Positions 34,494-46,142 of a DNA stretch of 64,000 nucleotides are shown here, one piece after another. The number at the start of each line of letters is the position of its first letter. The first letter of the stretch is position 1. The notes under the pieces are model-generated. The model made no database searches. It was not told where the DNA came from and saw nothing but the letters and a program-made list of their open reading frames with translations. Location of the stretch: assembly GCA_037176725.1 (NCBI GenBank), contig JAZBRS010000074.1:60826001-60890000 (forward strand), written 5' to 3'. The position numbers and the translations under genes were made by a program. The DNA is from Posidonia oceanica (taxonomy: Eukaryota; Streptophyta; Magnoliopsida; Alismatales; Posidoniaceae).

Positions 34494-34812
34494 GCGCGTA
34501 ACAGGAGTCCTTGCCCTGTCTTTTGGCCCGTTATGACCGTACTGCCCTTATCCTAGGCTAGAGTCATCTCATTTGCATGTATTTGCATTTGTTTCCTTTG
34601 CATTGCTTTGCTTTGCATTTCTTGCTTGGTTTTGCGTGTTAATTCACGCATTTCCCCGGTTTTCCTTGTCTCCCGTTAATAGACATGGTGGCGACTCTGA
34701 TTTGTCTTATCTTTCTCTTTTCTCCTCGATTTCAAGTGTTTTCAAGTCGAGCCTCTTCCTCGGATCCAATCGCCGCTAAATAGCGAGCCTGATTTCGATC
34801 GGGATCGCTACA

Positions 34813-34817
34813 AGTAG
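34813..34817. repeat. Right target-site duplication AGTAG of the inner element
   Basis: It follows the terminal CA of LTR2 and precedes CCGAAAGTGG, which is the sequence that follows the integrase stop in the inner element (23330 on). Confidence 0.95.
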
Positions 34818-35845
34818 CCGAAAGTGGCCCTGTTGCAGATGCCCTTCTCCCACTTGCACTTGCATTCTCGCCTCTTGCCACATCTATTCAAATCATCATC
34901 GTCATCCTTTCAACTCTTGCATTCTCTCTCTCCAAAATCATCATCGTCATCCTCCCAAGCATTGTATCTTTGGCCCGGTGATGAAAACCGGAAGTGCTTG
35001 CCTGCTCTGGAAGGAGTCACCCTACCTCACCTGGCACTACTCAGATGTCTTAGCTAGTGAGGGAGCCACCACCAACGAGGACAGGCGAACCGCCTAATCT
35101 CGCACGGGCATACACCTCTGAGGGAGAAAAAATGTTAGGATGTGAGTCTGGAAAAAGCGAGAGTAAACACCTAGGTTTGGGCACATCCAAGGAACAGAAG
35201 ACAAAGTCGGAAGTCGGCCCTAGAGATAGGGGTGTGCTGTCTAACCCTGCTCCTTCTACCCATCACACAGCAGACCCAAAACCTAAATCCATTACATTTC
35301 AAACACCCTCCTTTTGCCACCAAAATGGGGATAGCAAAAGCCTGAAAAAAAAAAGAGAAAAGCAAAACAACAAGCAAAAAAAAAAGAAGAAAGAGAAAAG
35401 AGATAGAACAAAAACCAAAAAAAAAAAGGGAAAAAAGCAAGCAAAGCAAAAAACAAAAAAAGAAGAAAAAAGGCAAAATGTAGCCCGAAAAACACAGGCA
35501 CCATTATCCCCCATGCTTCACTAGAGATCCCCAGCATGTCGAGCTTAAAAGAATCTACCACATCCCTTCAAGAGCGAACACTCATCCTTCTCCTGACTAG
35601 GGGCAGAGAAAGACCGCATACCTATGAGGGAGAAATCAATCAAAAAAAGAGAGCTGAAAGAATAGGTGTAGGTCCTGAGAGTTTGGCCAATAGCCTGTCC
35701 TCATCACACCACCACCTGTACAATGCCAACACCTGTTCCGGAGCGCCACCAGCAAGCCAAGAGTCTAGGTAGGGCCCAGTGAGTTAGGGACCACTCCCTT
35801 CCTTCGCAGCAGGCACCAAAGCACTCCGTATGCTGAGGGCATCCA
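34818..35845 (+). other. Non-coding start of the outer element's 3' module
   Basis: It aligns with 23330-24351. An A-rich tract (about 35345-35475) has different A-run lengths from the inner copy. The Lys-rich ORF across it is judged non-coding. Confidence 0.6.
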
Positions 35846-35985
35846 AGCATACTCATCTATCCAAGCATACTCATCTATCCAAGCATACTCACCTATCCAA
35901 GCATACTCATCTATCCAAGCATACTCATTTATCCAAGCATACTCATTCATCCAAGCATACTCATCCATCCAAGCATACTACCCAT
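35846..35985 (+). repeat. 18-bp tandem repeat, outer 3' module
   Basis: About eight units of CATACTCATCTATCCAAG with small changes. Because 18 is a multiple of three, it gives open frames on both strands that are not genes. Confidence 0.85.
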
Positions 35986-36374
35986 CTTCATAAGCATATC
36001 ACCTGCATCATGCATACATGCATCTTCTTCTATCATTCCTTTTCCTATCAATTTCTCCCGATCTGCAATGCGCTTCGGCCCTAAGACAGTACCTCTCCCC
36101 AGCAGAGCACATCGACGCCACTCGAGCTGTGCTGGTCCAGATCTTCTGCCGGCCCTCGCCCCCGTGTCCGCAAGACTGCTGCATAATCCCCTTGCCTATT
36201 TGTGCTTAATTGCTATGTTCTGTTATTGACTGCTATGATGCATATGGAACTACATTTTCAGTCTCAGCTTTTGCTTGTTGTCAAAGATTATATGCCTACG
36301 AGATCTGACTGTTTATTGATAGCAGGTACCTTCAAGCGCTGCAGCCATCAGCCTGTGTCTCTGCGATCAGCGCA
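35986..36374 (+). other. Spacer before the outer 3' ORF
   Basis: It aligns with 24491-24891 of the inner element. No gene seen. TTGATAGCAG followed by GTACC near 36317-36330 resembles an exon end, but I cannot show splicing. Confidence 0.5.
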
Positions 36375-37578
36375 ATGGGCTTCCCAACTCTGCTGACTCC
36401 TGCACACTGCTCGGAAGCCCTGCGAGAATGGATCAGCAGGCTCACTTTACAAGACTGTGAACAGCTGCGCCTCTGGGGGATCCCAACTAAGCTGCTGAAG
36501 GCCGCTGACGTGGAAGTCAGCCGTCACCTTCTGTGTGCCGCCGCAAGATTCTGGAAACCGGCGCACCATGTCTTTCGCTTTGGCAAAACTGAGATGACAC
36601 CTACACTGGAAGAGGTGCGTCGGATCTGCGGCTTTTCCAAGATCCTGGGGCCGCCTGTTTTCATGAGGCGAGATGGATATCTCAAGGTCCTGAGCCAGCT
36701 AACTGGGCTCCCCACTTGAACCTGCCAACAGAAATTTAATCTGCACCAGTGGACCTGAACCTATGCTTCGCCTTGCGCACTTCGATGATATCATGAACAA
36801 GCGCGCAGAACTCGGAGATGAGCTGTGGCTCCGAGGATTTGCTATCCGCTTCCTAGGCGAGCTGATTTTTACTCATGGCCGACTAACGGTGGCCATTGAG
36901 GTTGCAGAAATTGCATTAACTGTGGTGACCCAGCACATAGACCTGGCACCAGTTGTCCTGGCAGAGACCTATCGCGGGCTGGACCGCATCTCTCATCGCT
37001 GCCGCCACTTCCACGGTTGCGGAGCACTCATACAAGTCTGGCTAACCGCACACTTAGAAATGGACCTTCTGCGCCCTTAAGTGCATGCCTTTGAAGCCTA
37101 CTGCAGCAGCGCCCGTGCCAAGACAGAAAAGAGCGTCAAAGAAGAATACGAGAAGCTATCAGCACTGACTGACGACGCTATAACCTGGCGTATTGTCCCC
37201 TCTGCAGCAGAGCCATTCACTGTCTTCTTCAGCGCGCGTGACATGCGGCTGATCATTCTTCCAGGTTTCACAGCAGGCGTAGAGTACCATCCAATCAGGG
37301 TCATGCGCCAGTTCGGCTTCCAGCAGGGCGCCTTCATCGACAGTACAGCGCCCCAGCTTCTACAGATATACCCTCTCAGCACAACTGCCCCAACCAAGAA
37401 GCTCGCTAGTCTGATGCAGCATGGGGTCCAATCAACAGACGTTGCAGCAGTGAGAGGTGTAGGATGCACCCCAGAATATGAAGCTGAAGTTCGAGTGCTC
37501 TGGCCTATTTCTGAGGTCCCGCCAGGCGGCCCCCTATTCCCCGACTCCAGGCAGTCGAAGAAGGCCCGGACTGACTAG
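36375..37578 (+). pseudogene. 3'-module ORF of the outer element, DUF7745-like, two stops and a frameshift
   Basis: This is the second copy of the 401-codon ORF at 24892-26094. The frame begins ATG 36375 (MGFPTLLTPAH) and is stopped by TGA 36717-36719 (CGA in the inner copy). It is shifted by one extra base near 36733-36740 and stopped again by TAA 37078-37080 (CAA in the inner copy). The C-terminal third is intact and ends at TAG 37576-37578, reading through the two positions that are TAG in the inner copy. The two copies are therefore broken at different places, and their parent was probably intact. HVFRFGKTEMTPTLEEV and PVVLAETYRGLDRI are both conserved. Confidence 0.62.
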
Positions 37579-37894
37579 GCCATTGTGCAATCATCATGTG
37601 GTCTTCTTTCAAGTCATGCTGTACATCTTTTGGCCTGCCACAGGCATTGTACTCATCAAGTTTTATCAATGAAAAAAAAAACTGTTTCTGCTATCTGCTT
37701 GCACTTCAAGACTGTTCAATGCATTGCATATTCATTATCATCATCATCTCAGGCCCTCTGGCCAGACTTGCAGCCATCACAATGCAGCAAAGTCCCCAGC
37801 ACCCAATCCGGAGTCCAGAACCTCTACGGACCCGCTTCGTCAAGCTACGCCATCTGGCGTCCCCAGCTGGTCGCCCCCAACTAGATCATCGTCC
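37579..37894 (+). other. Spacer after the outer 3' ORF
   Basis: Aligns with 26095-26400. No gene or array. Confidence 0.5.
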
Positions 37895-38340
37895 CCAGCG
37901 GGCTGGCACCCCAAACTGTTCGGCGAAAGGTCCGTCAACCTGTCATCTTTCTCAACTGATCATCCCCAGCTGAGTCCCCTGCGGGCTGGCACCCCAAACT
38001 GCTCGGTGAAAGGTCCGTCAACCTGTCATCCTCCTCAGCTGATCATCCCCAGCTGAGTCCCCTGCAGGCTGGCACCCCAAACTGCTCGGCGAAAGGTCCG
38101 TCAACCTGTCATCCTCCTCAGCTGATCATCCCCAGCTGAGTCCCCTGCGGGCTGGCACCCAAACTGCTCGGCGAAAGGTCCGTCTAAACCTGTCGTCCTC
38201 CTCAGCTGATCATCCCAGCTAAGTCCCCTGCGGGCTAGCACCCCAAACTCCTCGGCGAAAGGTCCGTCAACCTGTCATCCTCCTCAGCTGATCATCCCCA
38301 GCTGAGTCCCCAGCGGGCTAGTACCCCAAACTACTCGTCT
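37895..38340 (+). repeat. 83-bp tandem array, outer 3' module
   Basis: Six AAACT markers at 37913, 37996, 38079, 38161, 38245 and 38328 are spaced 82-84 bp apart. Each unit has CTCGGCGAAAGGTCCGTC and AGCTGATCATCCCCAGCTGA, the latter a near palindrome. The inner element has one unit only. Confidence 0.92.
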
Positions 38341-38499
38341 GACAAGCACGACAATCTTGTCATCACCCTCTACTTTTGATGCCAAGGACGCGTTGGCCAG
38401 CCCCTGGTGTCATCCCGACACTTGGGGCATCTTTTGATCGCCCCTTGGTATCATTCTTCCCCTCTTTCCCCTATGATATTCCTGGTGTCATAGGATGAT

Positions 38500-39195
38500 T
38501 TCTTCTCATCATTACCTCATCCCCTCTTTGCCGGCCGATAAGTCCGATATCTTATCAACCAATCATTCTCATCATTACCTCATCCCCCTCTTTATCTCAT
38601 CATGATCTCATCCCCTCTTTATCTCATCATGATCTCCCCCCCTCTTTAGCAATAACTCTCATCATGATCTCACCCCCTTCTTTAGCAGTAACTCTCATCA
38701 TGATCTCACCCCCCTCTTTAGCAGTAACTCTCATCATGATCTCACCCCCCTCTTTAGCAATAACTCTCATCATGATCTCACCCCCCTCTTTAGCAGTAAC
38801 TCTCATCATGATCTCACCCCCTCTTTAGCAACAGCTCTCATCATGATCTCATCCCCTCTTTATCTCATCATGATCTCACCCCCTTTAGCAATAACTCTCA
38901 TCATGATCTCACCCCCCTCTTTAGCAGTAACTCTCATCATGATCTCACCCCCCTCTTTAGCAATAACTCTCATCATGATCTCACCCCCCTCTTTAGCAGT
39001 AACTCTCATCATGATCTCACCCCCTCTTTAGCAACAGCTCTCATCATGATCTCATCCCCTCTTTATCTCATCATGATCTCATCCCCACTTTAGCAATAGC
39101 TCTCATCATGACCTCATCCCCTCTTTAGCAGTAACTCTCATCATGATCTCACCCCCTCTTTAGCAATAGTTCTCTTCATTATCTCGTCCCCTCTT
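38500..39195 (+). repeat. 35/36-bp tandem array, outer 3' module
   Basis: Units have TTTAGCA and CTCTCATCATGATCTC, with one GCCGGCCGATAAG...CTTATC interruption near 38530. The array is the same family as 26618-27525 but shorter and with its own variants (CACCCCC, AACAGC). Confidence 0.9.
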
Positions 39196-39204
39196 ATCAA
39201 TAAT

Positions 39205-39320
39205 CAAGCACTCTCAGGCTGATATCCTAAACTATCTGCTCTCAGGCTGATATCCTAAACTATCTGCTCAGGCTGATATCCTAAACTATCTGCTCTCAGG
39301 CTGATAACCTAAACTATCAT
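39205..39320 (+). repeat. 28-bp tandem repeat, outer 3' module
   Basis: Four units contain CTCAGGCTGATATCC and AAACTATC, a shortened relative of the 40-bp array at 27527. Confidence 0.85.
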
Positions 39321-39344
39321 CTGGGCCGATCCATGGTTGGCCCA

Positions 39345-39955
39345 CAGTTGTGTTATACGGCTGACATCCAGTAACGGTCCCTTGCAATTGCGGTTTCCAG
39401 TTGATAGGTCTGTAAACTATCCGCCAGTTGATAGGTTTGTAAACTATCCACCAGTTGATAGGACTGTAAACTATCGTTAGGCTGATATCCTAAACTATCA
39501 CCAGCAATTGCATTATACGGCTGATATCCAGTAACTATCCCTCATCATTACGCGTTCCAGTTGATAGGCCTGTAAACTATCCGCCAGTTGATAGGACTGT
39601 AAACTATCGTTCCAGTTGATAGGACTGTAAACTATCGTTAGGCTGATATCCTAAACTATCACGCGCAATCATGTTATACGGCTGACACCCAGTAACTGTC
39701 CCTCGCAATGCCGTTTCCAGTTGATAGGTCTGTAAACAATCCGCCAGTTGATAGGTCTGTAAACTATCCGCCAGTTGATAGGTCTGTAAACTATCTGCCA
39801 GTTGATAGGACTGTAAACTATCCCACACAACCATGTTATACGGCTGATATCCAGTAACTATCACTCACAACTGCTCCAGGCTGATAACCTAAACTATCAC
39901 TCTAGGCTGATAACGTAAACTATCACTCCCGGTTGATAGGACCGTAAACTATTCG
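39345..39955 (+). repeat. 27-bp hairpin array, outer 3' module
   Basis: Same units as 27720-28440 in a different order and number, with GATAG/CTATC arms. GACA at 39684 pairs with TGTC at 39697. One unit (39363, GACA with GGTC) breaks the pairing. Confidence 0.88.
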
Positions 39956-40466
39956 GACGATAAGCCCGTCACCTTATCACCTTTTTTGGGCGTGGCCTTG
40001 TCCCAGGAAGACAAAGTCATGCAAACCCCTTTTTGCGATAGGAGAGTTGGCCTCTCTCCCCTCGCACCCTTTTTTTCTTTTTTTTTTCTGCTAGCTTGTT
40101 CCCCGGGCGGGGACAAGCTGCACCCTGTTTTTTCCTCGCTTTGTCGCGCAAGTCTGGCCTCCCTGCCAGATCCTCGCGCCACATCGCGCCTTTTTATCAT
40201 TCCTCTTGCATCATCTTAGCACTTCCTCAGCTAGCACTGCATATTACTTTAGCGTCATCACCATCACTTGCATAGCATCAGCATCTGTTCTAGCTGCACT
40301 AACTTTTATGCTAACTTCTGCATTGCATTTGCATCAGCATGCATTACACACTTAGCATTCATCCATCTGCACCTAGCATTTTGCATTGCAGCAACGGGCT
40401 ATGATCTTCGGTGCATCTGCCGAATAAGTAGCTCACGCCCATAGCAAACCGCTGCTCCCGTCGGTC
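39956..40466 (+). other. Non-coding tail of the outer 3' module
   Basis: It starts with a GATAAG...CTTATC hairpin (39958-39979) and ends in short GCATTGCATT/TTAGCATC repeats, aligned with 28441-28937. No gene. Confidence 0.55.
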
Positions 40467-40550
40467 AGATGGGGTGTCTTGTCAACCCTGAGCAGCGGCC
40501 TCGCTCCGCTTGACCTTGCTCAGGGAGGGGCATCTGTTGACACCCCATCT
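40467..40550 (+). other. Inverted repeat bracketing the polypurine tract and LTR3 start
   Basis: AGATGGGGTGTC (40467-40478) pairs with GACACCCCATCT in LTR3 (40539-40550). An inner CCCTGAG/CTCAGGG pair is also kept. Confidence 0.75.
40522..40530 (+). other. Polypurine tract of the outer element
   Basis: AGGGAGGGG, then CATC, then the TG of LTR3, identical to the inner element. Confidence 0.8.
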
Positions 40551-42418
40551 TGACAGGCTTGGATCCTTGGAGCCCTCGTAATGATTGCTGGACTCAAACC
40601 CAAACCAAACCCTAATCCTCTTCTTAACCCTCCAAAATCAGCCCATCTTGACCTAAGCCTTTGCCCCTCTTCCCAAGCTCGAAACCTAACCAAAACCCAT
40701 AGGAAAACCCACCAACACCCACTTAACAAGCCTACCCAAGAACCTAGAAATTTCCAAACCTAGACCATTCCCAAAAACCCTAGAGAACTTAGGTGAAACT
40801 CCCCTTTTTCTACACCTTGAAACCCCTCCAAAACCTTCTTAGAATCAAACCAAAACTTCAGGACCAACACCTCAAACCCTAGACTACCCACTCACCAATC
40901 TTCACCTCATTCCAAGACCCTTAAGACCCCCTTTCATCCAAATTATCCTTTTCTCTCTCCGGGATTATCATTTTCTCTCTCCTCTCTCTCTCCTGATTAT
41001 CATCTCTCTTTTCATCCCCTTTTTGCCCCTTTTCTGGCCTGGCTGTGGGCCCCATTTATGCTTCTATCCTTCCTCTATCTTATTCCTATTTTTACTTTAT
41101 TTTTAACACTTTCCCTAATTTTCAAAAAATCCTTTTCCTTCAACCTATCTCTTTTCCTTTTATCTCCCTCTTTTTTCCATTTCTTTCCTCCTTCTCTTTT
41201 CCTTTTCCCTCTTTTGCAAAAATCCATGAAAACCCCTAAAAATCTGTAAAATCCCAAAATATAAAAGAAACAAATCAGAACCCTAAGAAAAAAAATTAAA
41301 AAACATTAAACAAGCAATCAAAAACCTAAACTTAACTAAATCAAACTAAAAGGAAAACTAAGCATGTAAGCTAAAAATGCAAAACAAATCAAAAGAAAAC
41401 ACTGAAAAATCAAGGAAAAAACTAAAATAAAACCAAAACCCAGCAAAAGTAAAAACCCCATCAAAAGAATTAAAAAACAAACCCTAAAAAGAAGAATTAA
41501 AAAACAAACACTAAAACAAGTAATTAAAGAAACAAAGAGACTTAACCTAACAAACCTAAGAAAAAACAAATTAAAAGCTTAATTAAAAGGAAAAGAAAAA
41601 CACACCTAAAAGACTTAAAAACACCCCATCAAACTAGAAAATCTAACTAAAAAACTTCAAGAAAGATCAACAAATAAAAATCAAAGCATAATTTAAAAGA
41701 CTTAAGAAAGAAAAAACCCTAAGAAGACTAAGACTTAAAAACCTAAAACCAATCCTGATTAATACGAAAATAAATCCTAAAAAATCCTAATCAATGTCCT
41801 GAGTATCTAACAAGGGGAACACAATTTTTAAAACAATTTAAAACAAGGTTTAACAAACATTTAATCAAGTGAAAACCAATTAAAAGCAAAACCAAAACCC
41901 TAAAACCCTAATCAAGCCCAAAAACACATTAATCAACCCAAAATGACCATTAAAAAATTTAATTAAAACCCTAATTCACATCACAACCTTTCTAGTATTT
42001 TTATTTATTTTTAGTTCATTTTTACTAATTTTATTTCCCTATTCTACCCTCTCTTCTTTCTTACTTCTCTTTTTCTTTCTTTCCTTTCCTTACTGGGCCC
42101 AATCCAGCCCGTTTTCCTTTTTTTCTTTTATTTCTTTTTTCCTTCGGCCCACGGTCCGACCCAGCGCTCCTTCCTCTTCCTTCTTCTTCCTCGCGCGTCC
42201 ACCGGCTTTCTCCCGCGAGCTGCTGCAGTGCTCCCTCCACCATTTGAATTTCAAGCCTCCATCAGATCAGTAACAGTAGCTCGCCGCTCCTCTCTTCTCT
42301 CAGCACCAAATCCGGGAGGCATTCAATGCCCGTCGTCTCGCCGGCACCCATCTCCTCAGCTGCAGTGGCCGCTGCTGATTTCAAAATTCCCAGCGCGCGC
42401 ACCGGCAGCTCCTCCTGA

Positions 42419-42424
42419 TATAAA
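42419..42424 (+). promoter_or_regulatory. Candidate TATA box of LTR3
   Basis: TATAAA at the position of TATAAG in the other LTRs. Transcripts from here would run into the satellite. Confidence 0.6.
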
Positions 42425-43829
42425 CCTCCAGTCATCTCCTCCTTCCTTCGGGCTTTGGACAATCCAGAGAGAGAGTGGAGAGAAACCAGAATTCAGAGCC
42501 TTCTCCCCACCTGTGCGACCTCTTCCTTCTCCTCTTCGTCTTCCAATTTCAGAGAGAAGAGAGAGCAGAAGAGAGAGCCTGAGAGAGTCTTCAGCATCCC
42601 GGAGAGAAACCAGAATCCCAGAGCATTCTCCACACCCAATCCTCTTCTCTTCCCTCTGAATTCCACAACAGAACTCCCTCTTTCTTCTCCAGCAAACCAT
42701 TCCCCTTCCAAGCCGCAATTTCTCTCCCAATTGCTCCCCCAAGTTCACCCAGAAACCCAGCAATCCCTTCCCACCATTTCCCAACCATTCCACCACAGAA
42801 ACCATCCCAAATCACCCTCAAATCACCTGAAACTCCAACAGTGAACCCAACACTCCTCCTTTAGCAATTCCCTTCACTCCTGCCCACTGATCTCTCCCAA
42901 ACTCCACCCGGATAATCCCCTGACCTCCACCTTCCCAGAACACTTAGCCTTCAGCCTTCTCCTCCATCACAGACCGAAATCTCCACAACAAACACTTACC
43001 CCTCCTCTGGACCAGAAACGGACCCAACCTGCAAACTCCTTCCACAGCCTCCAGAACGGCAAACCAACCATCCAGAATCGCTCACCTGACCTCCAGCAAC
43101 CCCCCGGAGGGTCCCATCCAGCCTGAGATGCAGCAAACATCCCCCCGACCTCCGGCCATCTGTCTGAACCCACAAAGTGCCAAACCGCTGCCTGAGCTCT
43201 GAAGCTTCCATCCGATCGTCTGGGAAGCACCGGAAGATCGCCCTGAAGCAGCTCCAGCCCTCGCGAGCAGCCGGCGACGCCCGCAGCGACTGGACGACCC
43301 CCACCGGCCACCTCCGGAACTGCTGAGGTCGGGAGAACGACTCAGATGCGGGCTCAGGTGATTCTTTACTCCCTTAGTCTCCTTTTCTTCCCGTGCTGCT
43401 TCTCCGCCCCTTAGAAATAGGATTTCGGCCCTCCTGCTCCGTTTGCCAGCTCCGGTCAGATCATCTTCTCCGGCGAGCTCTTCCGGCCTTCACGTCGCTC
43501 CGGGCAGCAGAACGTAGCTCTGGTGGTTGCCTCAGGTCCGCACGGGTCTCAGGAACGTCCTCCGGCCCTCAGAACGCAGCGTCGCTGCGTCGATCGGCCG
43601 GACGAAGCTTCTGAAGCTCTGCAGACCTCCGGCGAGCGCTCAGATGCGTTCCAGGCCGCATCGCCCCCCGCCGACCGTCACCCTGCCTCCGTCAGCTCCA
43701 GGACCACCGCCTCCACCGATCAGCGCCCCCACAGCCTCCCTGTGCCGGCGGTCGCGAGCTCTGGTAGCTCACTGCTACAGTGCTAGCCACCGCCGGCCAT
43801 TACTGTTCATTTATTTTCCTGTTAATATA

Positions 43830-44850
43830 GTTTTAGGTGTAAATATTGCAGATCTGGTTTAAGTTTTTTAATTTTTGCGTTTCGATCCTCTGTCCATTTA
43901 ATATGCTTAGTTTTTAATTAAAAACCATGCTAAATTGCTGCTTTTATCTCTGCTTTTCAGTATTTTCTTTCTAGTCTTGTTACTGTGCTGTGCTGTTGTA
44001 TTATTTTGCATTTTAGCCCCTCTGTTTTCGATTTTTGCACTTAAGTCCTGCCCTAAATCAGTTCATTTAATTGCATGCATTTTACCATATGAAATTGCAT
44101 TCTACATCCCTACATGTTTCTGATTTTGCATATAGGTCCATGCACTGTAGAAACTTAGGTTTTATTTTTGATTTTTGCTCGTTGCATTGCATTTTCTTCC
44201 CTCTGTTTTCTGACATTTGCATTTAGGTCCATTTTAAATGGACAGTAACCATTTGCATGCATTTCTGCTTATTGCATTGCATTTTGGCCCCTGTTTTTTC
44301 CAAAAATTGCACATCAGTCCTGTCTACTGATTTCAGAGCATGTTTACCATATAAAATTGCATATTTGACCCCTGCATGATTCAAAAATCACACATAGGTC
44401 CTTGCATCTTTTGAAAACCATGTAAAAAGACTGTTTTGCCCCTAAAGTTGCATCTTAGCTCCTATGCTTACAAAATTGCATGTAGACCCTCCACTTGCAT
44501 TCCCAGACTCCCCAGAACCCTGTTTTCGAGAAAATTTGCACTTTAGACCCTAGTTTTTTCCAAAATTGCACTCTGATTTCTTTTTGTTTTCAAAACTACT
44601 TCCAATGCATACCCTCTTTTCAAATAAGCTTTCTGAACCCAGTCTTTTGCAAAATAACCCTCTGCCCTCTCCTGTTTTCAAAACCCTCCTCTGTGGACCC
44701 CATCTTTTGTGAAAATTTGCATTTTAGCCCCTTTTCTTTTCCAAAAATGCTTTTGAACTCCTGTTTTTTCCAAGTTTGTTCCCCTTATTTCTTCTTGCTT
44801 GTGCATGCATTCTGCATTCATTTAGCCTTGCATTTTAGCATCCTTTTGCA
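43830..44850 (+). repeat. Degenerate T-rich repeats in LTR3
   Basis: TTGCATTTTAG-like words as in LTR1, with further divergence. Confidence 0.6.
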
Positions 44851-45540
44851 CACACTAAGCACTTTTAGCTCCCCTTCACTTGGGAGGACCTTTTACACAC
44901 CCCTAGGACCTCCTGAACACCTAGATCTGCTCTTCTCCCCTGTTCTGGCCTTCCTACCTTGAAGTTGCGATATCTTTCGATCCGACCGTTGGATCTTCTC
45001 AAGTAAGCTGCCCAGGCGACCGCAGCAAAGCGCTCTTCAGCATGGACCAGACAGATCTCAGATCAGGCTCCCGGATTTCCAGGTATGTCCTCCTGAACCT
45101 CTGCATTGCATTCATTTGCATGCCATTTGCATAGTTTTCCTCGTTTTCGATTTCTGTCTCTTTGAGCATGTAGAATAGGGCCTCTTCTTCTTGTCTATCA
45201 ACTCAGATCCCTGTTTCGCGTTTCCCTGTGGACTTTGTGTTGTGTTTTCCCTGAATTCACCACTTAATGTGACTTTCTTCCCCCTTTTCCACGATCCGAT
45301 CGCATCGCGAGCTTTGGGCAGCATGCGAGACACACCGTGGAACGGTTTAGTGGGAAATGGTCGCAAAAGAGGTGGTAATCCCCCCCGTTTGCTCACTCTC
45401 CCCTTTGTAGGTCTTCTCACCTACTCTGTGTGGCCCCGAACAGCGCCTGTTCTCACACATGCATTGTTCTGCTTCTCCTTTTACTGCTTCTAATCTTTTC
45501 CTTGCATTTGCATTCGCACAGCTTTTCTGAGGTTTTATCT

Positions 45541-45810
45541 AGCAGTTTTTGGCACCGTTTCGCGTGCCTGCTCTCATTCTGGCATCGTTTTGCGTGCCTG
45601 CTCTCATTCTGGCATCGTTTTGCGTGCCTGCTTTGTCTTTCGCGCCGTTTTGCGCGCTCGCCCTGTTTTTGGCACAGTTTTGCGTGCCCGTCATCGCCTT
45701 TTGCACCGATTTGCGTGCTGCCTTGCTTTCTCGCCCGTTTTGCGTGCCGATCTTGTCTTGTTGCACCGTTTTGCGTGCTTTCTTGTTTTTCGCCTCGTTT
45801 TGCGTGTTTT
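45541..45810 (+). repeat. About 31-bp degenerate repeats in LTR3, with an extra unit
   Basis: Same repeat class as in LTR1, but a 30-bp segment (GCCTGCTCTCATTCTGGCAT core) is duplicated side by side at about 45576-45635. Confidence 0.7.
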
Positions 45811-46120
45811 ACGCCGTTTTCTCTTGCATGTCGATTGCATTGCATGGTTTTACCGTTGTTTTGCTTTTTTCGCTTGCATTTGCATATAGGGCTGTGATGC
45901 TTACTGCCTGGAGTTCTCACGAGCCAGGTTTCGCCCGGTTCGGAACACAGACAGCGTAGCTGAGCACTTAGATAGCACGTTTACTTCCTTGCCCTGCATT
46001 TCTCCACTTAGAGCACACCTTGAGCATTCATTTAGGCATTCATAGGCACATAGGCATTCAATCCTGCATTTCCCTGCGTATGCGAGCGTAAGCCTAGAAA
46101 GACCGATTCTCGGGCGTGTC

Positions 46121-46142
46121 GGGGGTGCCTAACACCTTCCCC
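46121..46142 (+). other. Conserved GC-rich hairpin in U5 of LTR3
   Basis: GGGGGTG pairs with CACC..CCCC around CCTAA, unchanged although LTR3 is otherwise divergent. Confidence 0.55.

Larger units (their letters stand above)
10119..34812 (+). mobile_element. Inner Tat/Ogre-type LTR retrotransposon nested in the outer element
   Basis: Two LTRs of equal length by my count (5,807 bp; 10119-15925 and 29006-34812) begin TGTTGACACC and end GCTACA. They flank a primer site, leader, gag-protease, an integrase remnant, a 3' ORF, tandem arrays and a polypurine tract. The element is bounded by the direct repeat AGTAG (10114-10118 and 34813-34817), the 5-bp target duplication expected of Ty3/gypsy. Its LTRs differ by roughly 1-2% by eye, so the insertion is much younger than the split from the outer element's LTR3. 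About 2.7 kb is missing between the post-protease linker and integrase, so it cannot have moved on its own after that loss. Confidence 0.93.
29006..34812 (+). repeat. LTR2: 3' LTR of the inner element (5.8 kb)
   Basis: It is nearly identical to LTR1 over its whole length, with most differences in the first 500 bp. The layout is the same: A-rich U3 (about 29715-30465), TATA box, GC-rich block, T-rich degenerate repeats, GTTTTGCGTGCC repeats and conserved end. A possible splice donor CAG|GTATGT at 33469 is better preserved here than in LTR1. Confidence 0.95.
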
